Positions 56,878 through 64,000 of a DNA stretch of 64,000 nt are shown in pieces. Within the stretch, counting starts at the first letter, position 1. Each line of letters starts with the position of its first letter. Source of the stretch: Plutella xylostella (Eukaryota > Arthropoda > Insecta > Lepidoptera > Plutellidae). A model generated the notes under the pieces. The model saw only the letters and a program-made list of their open reading frames with translations. It was not told the origin of the DNA and searched no databases. The position numbers and the translations under genes are program-made. The stretch covers positions 751,501 through 815,500 of the forward strand of contig NC_064001.1 in assembly GCF_932276165.1 (NCBI RefSeq), written 5' to 3'.

Positions 56878-57088
56878 GTATCCTGGATCCGCAAGCGCGA
56901 CCTGCACATCCTGACAGTCGGGGTCCACACCTACAGCAGCGACGCTCGCTTCGCGGCGCTCCACGCTGACGGGTCGGACGAGTGGACCCTGAGGGTGTCC
57001 CCCGCCCAGCCCAGAGACTCTGGAGCCTACGAGTGTCAAGTGTCGACTGAGCCCAAGATCAGCCTGTCGTTTAGACTCACTGTTGTTG
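56878..57088 (+). CDS. dpr: dpr-family gene, coding exon 3 (second half of Ig1)
   Basis: Acceptor CCTCTCCCCCAG|G and donor GTTG|GTAAGT bracket 211 bp, phase 0 to phase 1. It encodes residues 60-129: VSWIRKRDLHILTVG with the Ig core Trp 62, then DEWTLRVSPAQPRDSGAYEC with the D-x-G-x-Y-x-C signature and F-strand Cys 112 (disulfide partner of C50), then QVSTEPKISLSFRLTVV. This block is diagnostic of insect Dpr Ig1. The VSWIRKRD and STEPKIS wording is closest to the dpr1/2/3/4/5 group from memory, so the exact paralogue is uncertain. Confidence 0.96.
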
Positions 57089-57168
57089 GTAAGTTTTAAG
57101 CTATACTGTACAACAAAAAAGGTTCAAAACTGTTTATTGAGTTTTTAAAATGACAATGGGCAGATTGG

Positions 57169-57616
57169 GACCACCCTCCAATAGCATTAAGACTAACATC
57201 GTTGGATAGGTCTTGTGAATAGGAATAACTTTTGCTATGACAGCTTTGTTGTCACAGTTGTCCGTTCAGAGATATATGACTTATAAGTTCCGATACTCGT
57301 CAGTTCATCTTACTGCTATTGGAGGCTGGACCACCCTCCAATAGCAGTAAGACTAACGTCGTTGGATAGGTCTTGTCAATAGGAATGACTTTTGCTTTGA
57401 CAGCTTTGTTGTCACAGTTGTCCGTTCAGAGATATATGACTTATAAGTTCCGATACTCGTCAGTTCATCTTACTGCTATTGGAGGCTGGACTACCCTCCA
57501 ATAGCAGTAAGACTAACGTCGTTGGATAGGTCTTGTCAATAGGAATGACTTTTGCTTTGACAGCTTTGTTGTCACAGTCGTCCGTTCAGAGATATATGAC
57601 ATATAAATTCCGATAG
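57169..57616 (+). repeat. Tandem array, 160-bp unit, forward arm
   Basis: About 2.8 copies with a period of 160 bp (starts at 57171, 57331, 57491). Each complete unit is bounded by CTCCAATAGCAGTAAG and its complement CTTACTGCTATTGGAG, so each unit is itself a TIR element. Units are separated by 11 bases (GCTGGACCACC). Confidence 0.85.
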
Positions 57617-57745
57617 GGGGTTAATTAAATATTTTCTTGGGAAGAAAAATAATAGCACTGGTGATTCTTTAATTATTTATTATTATAATTACACTATCTA
57701 CACTATCAGACGAGATCTGGGCATATTGGATAACAATAACTGACT

Positions 57746-58250
57746 CTTACTACTATTGGAGGGTGGTCCAGCCTCCAATAGCAGTAAGATGAACTGACGA
57801 GTATCGTAACTTATATAAGTCATATATCTCTGAACGGACAACTGTGACAACAAAGCTGTCAAAGCAAAAGTTATTCCTATTGACAAGACCTATCCAACGA
57901 CGTTAGTCTTACTGCTATTGGAGGGTGGTCCAGCCTCCAATAGCAGTAAGATGAACTGACGAGTATCGGAACTTATAAGTCATATATCTCTAAACGGACA
58001 ACTGTGACAACAAAGCTGTCAAAGCAAAAGTTATTCCTATTGACAAGACCTATCCAACGACGTTAGTCTTACTGCTATTGGAGGGTGGTCCAGCCTCCAA
58101 TAGCAGTAAGATGAACTGACGAGTATCGGAACTTATAAGTCATATATCTCTAAACGGACAACTGTGACAACAAAGCTGTCAAAGTAAAAGTTATTCCTAT
58201 TGACAAGACCTATCCAACGACGTTAGTCTTACTGCTATTGGAGGGTGGTC
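57746..58250 (-). repeat. Tandem array, 160-bp unit, inverted arm
   Basis: About three copies of the same unit as 57169-57616, in reverse orientation, beginning CTTACTACTATTGGAG and ending GGAGGGTGGTC. With the forward arm it forms a 1.08-kb inverted repeat around a ~130-bp spacer. Confidence 0.85.
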
Positions 58251-58291
58251 CCAGCTCCCATATATTGTTTGAAAGCGCTAAATACTGTCTA

Positions 58292-58433
58292 ACTGCCAGT
58301 TTCTATAACTCTATCTATCTATAACTGGTAGTTACTTTCATACGATTTTGACATAATGAAAGGTTACAATCTGTCAAAATCGTATAAAAGTAACTACCAG
58401 TTATGGATAGATAGAGTTATAGAAACTGGCAGT
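58292..58433. mobile_element. Hairpin MITE with 62-bp arms
   Basis: ACTGCCAGTTTCTATAAC at the left end is complementary to GTTATAGAAACTGGCAGT at the right. Both 62-bp arms pair almost perfectly around an 18-base loop (58354-58371). Confidence 0.85.
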
Positions 58434-58470
58434 AAGTGTCTGTAGTAAGGTCTTAATTAACAGGTTCCAG

Positions 58471-58519
58471 GTGTCTAACGAGCCCAAGATCAGCTTGTCG
58501 TTTAGACTCACTGTAGTTG
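58471..58519 (+). other. Duplicated end of dpr exon 3: candidate alternative mini-exon or relic
   Basis: 49 bases match the last 49 of exon 3 (57040-57088) at 44 positions. They are preceded by TTCCAG and followed by GTAAGC, so both borders look like splice sites. Read in the same phase (0 to 1) it encodes VSNEPKISLSFRLTVV, differing from exon 3 by one residue; three of the four changed codons are synonymous. Exon 2 joined to this piece joined to exon 4 would stay in frame. Including it after exon 3 would give an immediate stop. It may be an unused duplication. No transcript evidence is available here. Confidence 0.55.
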
Positions 58520-58543
58520 GTAAGCGATTGGCAGCCATCATCA

Positions 58544-58592
58544 TCGTCGTAACCCATCACGTCCTCACTGCTCAGCTGGGGCACGGGTCGAG
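58544..58592. repeat. Fragment of the 'CCCACTGCTGGGGCACGG' repeat family
   Basis: AACCCATCACGTCCTCACTG, then CTGGGGCACGGGTC, a short variant of 25040-25090 with a small insertion (CTCAG). Confidence 0.55.
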
Positions 58593-59448
58593 TTTTTGTT
58601 GGAAGGTGGAAGCTTTACTTTTTTAAATATAGCGTGAGTCGTATGACATTGGATTGAAAGATGCTTTTGCCTTCTCTTGAAAAAAAGACAATTAAAATGT
58701 ATAGATCATCAGTATCAGCTGCTCTATTTAGGACAAATTAGGTATTATAAAAATCTTTTTTGCTAGACATCTTTTTGTAATAACCTTTCTTTTTAAATGA
58801 ACAACTACCTATGTTTATGGATGAAAAACTTTTGTTTTATAAAATTCGGCTTATTTTATATTATATTTTATCCGTCGTCTAGTGCTCATTCTTTTGAGAT
58901 ACCTTTTGTTGGTATGTAAAACCTGAAATACCTTCATTTTCCTCTGAAAATGTTTATACGTAAACATTTTTAGCATTCTGTAGTCTGTAAAAACAGTAAT
59001 TTACTTTAAAAAGTGAGCGCGGAATAATTTGAACATAACAAAACCGTGTTTTAAAAATAAAATAAATATGGACTTATTTTTTTATTTTTATACATGTATG
59101 CTGCATACCACATCATTTTAATAAAAGTAATTGAAATGGCTTCATCATACTTATCAGAATGGATGAATGTATATGTTTTTCTTTCAAAAACTAAATTTAT
59201 TATGATTGTTTTAGGACATTCAAATTATGGCACGTTTACATTTCTCACAATTATTGCCGTGCGGTTATTCATTTGTCAAATTGCCTTAACAAACACGGAA
59301 TGGCTATTTAGACTTTCGATTTTAGAGACAAAAAATATGCTGCTCTTAGCACTATAGGAAGACGACCATATAAATCGCCAACAAAACTCTACTCTCAACC
59401 TCAACAATGATCTCTACACCTATCCTCACCTCGTGTTCTGTCCCGCAG
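58593..59448. other. dpr intron 3, remainder
   Basis: AT-rich with no element recognised. The frame at 59094-59357 is intronic and without motif. The branch and acceptor of exon 4 (TTCTGTCCCGCAG) are at its end. Confidence 0.5.
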
Positions 59449-59548
59449 TGTCGAAGGCGGAGATTCTGTCCGGGCCGGAGCTGTTCGTCCGCGCCGGGTC
59501 CGACATCAACCTGACCTGCCTCACCAAGCACGCGCCCGACCCGCCCAG
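59449..59548 (+). CDS. dpr: dpr-family gene, coding exon 4 (start of Ig2)
   Basis: Acceptor TCTGTCCCGCAG|T and donor CCCAG|GTGAGA bracket 100 bp, phase 1 to phase 2. It encodes residues 130-162: VSKAEILSGPELFVRAGSD, then INLTCLTKHAPDPP, which is the start of Ig domain 2 with B-strand Cys 153 and a second N-glycosylation sequon (N150-L-T). The GSDINLTC wording is typical of Dpr Ig2. The rest of Ig2 (conserved Trp, second Cys) and the C terminus are not found before 64000, so the gene runs off the window. Confidence 0.95.
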
Positions 59549-59811
59549 GTGAGAGCTACATTACTGAACGGGGGCAATTGCGACTGCGGGGCAATTGCAA
59601 CCGCGGGGCCAGTGCCTCTAACCTCTATTTAGACCACCACCGAACATTAGCAAGTAACAGTCTTTAAGTAGGATAGCTCGCTGGTCAAACCTGACGTACC
59701 TTGTGGATCTGACAGATGTTTGACTGGCGAGCGACGCTGCTCATGATTTTTTTATTGCTAATACAACCCGGCAGTGTTGCAGATTCTTGATCGACGGTTA
59801 CGTACTTTAAA

Positions 59812-59880
59812 AGTGCTACGACACGACGTAGCATATTGCTACGAAAATCTCGTAGCGCGTAGCAAGGTGCTACGAAAAAC
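59812..59880. repeat. Clustered CTACG/CGTAG palindromic motif
   Basis: At least six CTACG or CGTAG pentamers in 70 bases, including GTGCTACGA, ACGTAGCA, TGCTACGAAAA, CGTAGCGCGTAGCA and GGTGCTACGAAAAA. It may be a small transposon remnant. Confidence 0.6.
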
Positions 59881-60389
59881 GGAATGTGGCAACAATTAGG
59901 TACTAGTTGATTGTTTTTTATGTGTAAATAAAATTTTCCATACTTACGTATAATAAAATCATTACTTTTTTTATTAAAAAATTTAAACAGATTTATTTAG
60001 CTACAAAATAGATATGTGTATTAATAACGGATTACTAAGCGGTACTTATCGTGACTACTTGTTTATTGCTTCACGTAAATTTAGTATTTTACCTACGTAC
60101 CTACCTTCTTTTGAGCTCTGTACTGTAACAATCGACAAGTTAACTCAGCTTTTGTATGTTGAATTTTTGTGTTGTACGAAATATCACACGACGCGTACTG
60201 CGAGATTATGACAAATCCTACCAGTCTATATGCCGAGCTCAAGTGTACGTCTATGCGTGTGATACTGTATTATCCTTGTGTGATACACTATTGCACATAA
60301 ACAATAGTTTTATTTACCAATCAATGACACATGCAAAGGCAAATAGCCCATAGACAGTAAGTAGACTAGTCCACAAACGGAAAGTCACT

Positions 60390-60715
60390 CAGCGAGCTAT
60401 GGAAAGAGCTATGCTTGGAGTCTCTCTGAAAGACCGCATCCGCAATGAAGTGATCCGACAGAGAACTAAAGTCACCGACATAGCTCACCGAGTTATTGTA
60501 TCAGCAGGCTGGTCACATCTATCGAAGAACCGAGAACCGATGGGAAAAGTGTTCTGTAGTGGAGGTCGCGACTAGGCAAACATAGTTTAGGACGCTCTCC
60601 GGCTAGATGGGATGATGACTAGCGATAGGTAATGTTTAGATCCGGAAAACGATAGATCACATCCAGTAACGTTCATTGGGAGAGGCCTACGTCCCGCAAT
60701 GGACTGCTACAGACT
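60390..60715 (+). pseudogene. RTE-type LINE, longer C-terminal fragment, decayed
   Basis: The first part is well preserved: MERAMLGVSLKDRIRNEVIR then QRTKVTDIAHRV. Later parts have stops and shifts, but a GLRPAMDCYRL remnant of the family end can be seen. It is the only copy showing the region upstream of the GRPPTRW segment. Confidence 0.75.
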
Positions 60716-63700
60716 GATTAAAAAGAAGATACACAGAATACCAGTGAAAAAAGTTTCGAAATGATATTAAGATATGTCTCACCTACCAAGAAGCCAAGTT
60801 AGTAATCAATACGAAGGAATAAGAACATTTCCATCAGAGGCAAACATCAGGGCGCTACGTGAGAGAGTTACAAAAATGGACGAACAATTCACTCTTCTTA
60901 TTCTTTATCGTTACGCTGTATTGTAAAGATATAAATTATATTAAAAGCTATAGTTTCTATGGTTAAATAAAGTTATTATTATAAAATTCATTTTGCAAGT
61001 TAACATCATGAACATAGTTTCACAGGTGTAATGTTAAGCCGCTGTTTCAAAAAGTAAGGCGGTTTATAAATATGAATAAGGTAACTGCTAGAAATAGGTT
61101 TTTAATGTTTTCTCATAGAAAATTGCAAAAAGCCATAGTGAAAATATGCTTATGTTTACCTATAATCCCCATATATCCCTAATAACTTTTTGAAACTGCG
61201 GCACATAATAGATAATATTCTCTTTAAAACTCAGTGCAACAATAAGTGCAATAAATAAACAAGCACTTAAACATCGACGGAGCAGTTCAGAAATAAAGTT
61301 CCTAACCCCAAACTGAACAACAGAACTAAAGGAGTGGATAAAAAGTGTTTTAGTGCCAAATGTGTTCTTGAGAGCGAAGTTGTGCACTCGGCAACATCTG
61401 GTCTCCTGGTAAAATATACTTTCTATTTACTTTTCTTTCGGACGCAGCCATCTGGCGATTGGGAGTTAAAAATGAGATTTTATTTTCATGAATGAAAGTA
61501 ACTGGGCAAACTATCGAACCCTTTTTGGTTCCTTAAAAGGAGAAAAAGAAACATTATACAGGATGTTTGGAACACTGACCGACAAAATAAGAGCAAACAG
61601 CCTGTAGAGCTATTTTTTCCCGTCTGTCTGGCACTTTTCCCCCGGTTCCGAAACCTTTGACAAAAATTGCCTCAGGTAGGTACATTCTAAAGAAAGAACC
61701 TATTTGGATGCTGTGAAGTATATCTAAACATACAAATAAAATGAAAATAAAAAAATGTTAGGTAGGTACATTAGAAAACCTTTAATAGCTATAGGTATAT
61801 AATAGTAGCTCTACTATAGCTAACTTACTAAAGATCTAAAAAATCATGGACAGAGAGTCGTTGTGACACTTTTTAAAAGACCTACCTATCTTCACCACTC
61901 ATCATCTGATAATGATTGTACTACAAAATGGCTGGCTTTTAAATGATTCCCCGTAGCATGTCAGACATCGGCTGGGCCATGGCGGGCGGGACGAATGCCT
62001 CGTCGGGTTAATTCCCGTTTAATCATATTCCCACCGCGAGCCGCCGCCCGTCAGATGGAAATGTAAAAAAGATTTTTCACGTTTTCGTTATTAATTTCGA
62101 ACCGCCTGGTTTTGCTCGCGTTGCCTGCAGCGATCTCGTTTTTTTATTTAAATGTTGCGGTTTTATAGGCTTGTGTGTGCAATGGCGCCTGCGTTGACTG
62201 GTCACATTTATTTGTTTTAAAGTTAATATTGACTTTTGACTTTACTTAAATACGAGTTAAATTTTACACTGATGCGTACAATTATGCGTATTGCGTTGCA
62301 TTTAATTGGGCAATAAAGATAAATAACACATTTTACGGAACAAAGATGAATACAAATGTATTTAGTTAACAATATCAGTTCGACTTGCCGGCCTGAAACA
62401 CTACTCGCTGAAAGAGAATTTTCATTTGAAACTCAATTAAAACAATGCGATACAAACAAAACAGGTTTCAGAATGCCCGCTACATACCAAAACCTGATTG
62501 GTTCCATCCAAATAATATGCATGAAATGACCAAATAGAAATATCTATTATTCGAAATTGGTAAGCTATTTCAAGTATTAAAATGATTCAGAATATTTAAA
62601 TTTCACCAAAAAAGCTTGAAATAAGTTAAATTAATGTTTTTAAGATTAGTCCGACAAGACTAACAACTTGGCTACGGTTGTTTATTGTTTTATTTTCTTT
62701 ATATGTTATGAAGAAGAGATTTTGGTGTTATTAGTCTGTATCAGACATTACAAAAAATAATTATTGGTGTTGCCATAATATTTTTTTTGGTTTTGGAACT
62801 TGTTGGACTCTATTATTATCCACTACTTACATTTAAAACAACTCAATACATTCTAAATATCCGCATAATAGTTAAACTGTAGTATACAGTAAGCTAATTC
62901 GCCCACGCAAACTTTTATGCCGTGAAACAGAAGTGTGTTAAAGCTCACAAATGGTGGTTCGTGGTTCGCTCAGCAGTAATATCTCAGCCGGTTCAACGGC
63001 AACGAAACACAAGTTTACGCGAACTCATTAAGGTTTAAACTTGTACATAAGGTTTAAACTCGTCTACGTTCCGCACGCAATTGCCTTTAACTCGGAAATC
63101 CTTTTAATCGCGACTCACTTTGTTTATAACTTTGAAAACGTCGGGTTTGAACACGGTTTGAATCATATTCTGTTTGAGGGTAATCGCGGAAATAATTTTG
63201 CGAGTTGTGTTTATCAGAGTTGAGAGGTCGAACTAGAATGGGATTTAATATTATCGTGATGTGTAGGTATGACTCATGTTAATCTAAAATAGAAAACACA
63301 GAAATACTCTAGTACATATTGAGCGTTCCATGCCTTTATTTGCATTCCACTCCTGGGTATATTATAATTATTAGATTTGTCATAATTGGATAAAATACCT
63401 GATGTGGCAACGAAAAAATATAATTTATTATGTCGATAAGAGATATATAGGTAAAAAACAAATATAAATAACTCTGAAACCATTCTAGCTTAATTCTACT
63501 GTAAATGAACGTAACATCTGTTGTCCACTGATGGTCGTTTTGCGTTTCACAAGAAAATAATGAGTGTTTGTGTTGAGTGATAAGTGATGATTGAAATGCG
63601 CGCTTGAATTCAATAACAATTCTCCTTTTACTCACAAATACAATTATTTCTGTTGATTTATTTACCAACTCAGTCCCATTGGTGTTTCACACAGTCACCC

Positions 63701-64000
63701 TATCAGCATACCGAAGCAAACTTTATTCACGGCAGTATCAATTTTGTACCTAAACACTGTGAGCGAAGTTTGTTAATGCCTTGAAGACTCTGGAAAGCTT
63801 TGTAAAGACAACCAGAATAAACAAACAGGCTCACCACATCTCTATGGTTCTCTTAATAAGGCTTACAATGTAAGCAAAGAGGCTCTTTCAATCTGCGACC
63901 ACTGGTTAGCCGCAATTCCCCACAAGGTTGGAACTTTGTCTAAGCACGAAGTGTGTTCCCATGTTCTTATTCACACTATCCTGGGTAGGATTCTCTATGC
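60716..64000. other. dpr intron 4 (partial)
   Basis: No further dpr exon is visible. A transposon-end remnant (ATACAGGATGTTTGGAACA) is at about 61557. A CpG-rich block at about 61975-62200 (GGCGGGCGGGACG, CCGCGAGCCGCCGCCCG) stands out and may be regulatory. Open frames near 63041 and 63336 are AT-rich and unconvincing. Confidence 0.5.

Noticed and set aside
56878..59548. Assigning the gene to a specific dpr paralogue
   Set aside because: Only Ig1 and the start of Ig2 are visible; wording fits the dpr1-5 group, but without alignment the number cannot be given.

Overview
This is a piece of an insect nuclear genome, almost certainly a moth or butterfly. The evidence is AT-rich DNA, very large introns, insect-type exons bounded by GT/AG, and a dense load of repeats whose signatures I associate with Lepidoptera: tRNA-derived SINEs, RTE-type LINE 3' ends, short palindromic MITEs, and BEL/Pao and Ty3/gypsy retrotransposons. 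Nothing bacterial, viral or plasmid-like is present.

The only host gene I can support is on the + strand. It is a dpr-family gene (defective proboscis extension response; cell-surface proteins with two immunoglobulin domains that act in synaptic specificity). Four coding exons are visible: the signal peptide (27553-27592), the N terminus and first half of Ig1 (41118-41254), the rest of Ig1 (56878-57088) and the start of Ig2 (59449-59548). The phases match exactly (1, 0, 1, 2) and give 162 complete codons plus two bases of the next. The remainder of Ig2 and the C terminus must lie beyond base 64000. A non-coding first exon and promoter may lie near 19.74-20.05 kb. Introns are 13.5, 15.6 and 2.4 kb.

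Region by region: 1-2131 (minus) is an intact but window-truncated BEL/Pao gag-protease ORF, with probable LTR sequence up to about 3.05 kb. 3-19 kb is AT-rich non-coding DNA with scattered SINEs, LINE tails and TIR elements. 21.06-22.75 kb is a local tandem duplication carrying three SINEs, with a MITE in only one copy. 31.9-35.0 kb is a two-frameshift copy of a non-LTR-like retroelement with an N-terminal zinc finger, a YLDD reverse transcriptase and a restriction-like C-terminal domain. 36.06-37.27 kb is a 5'-truncated LINE. Seven decayed RTE C-terminal fragments are scattered across the window.

47.55-56.59 kb, inside dpr intron 2, is a nested pair. A 4.49 kb Ty3/gypsy element (minus, gag-pol almost intact, 115-bp LTRs, 5-bp target duplication) is split by a 4.55 kb non-autonomous LTR element (plus, 543-bp LTRs identical by eye, 4-bp TATA duplication). 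The second element landed in the TATA box of the first element's 3' LTR. Intron 3 holds a large inverted pair of tandem arrays (57.17-58.25 kb), a long hairpin, and a 49-bp near-copy of the end of dpr exon 3 with its own splice-like borders and the same reading phase as exon 3. That mini-exon candidate is the most interesting host-gene signal here.
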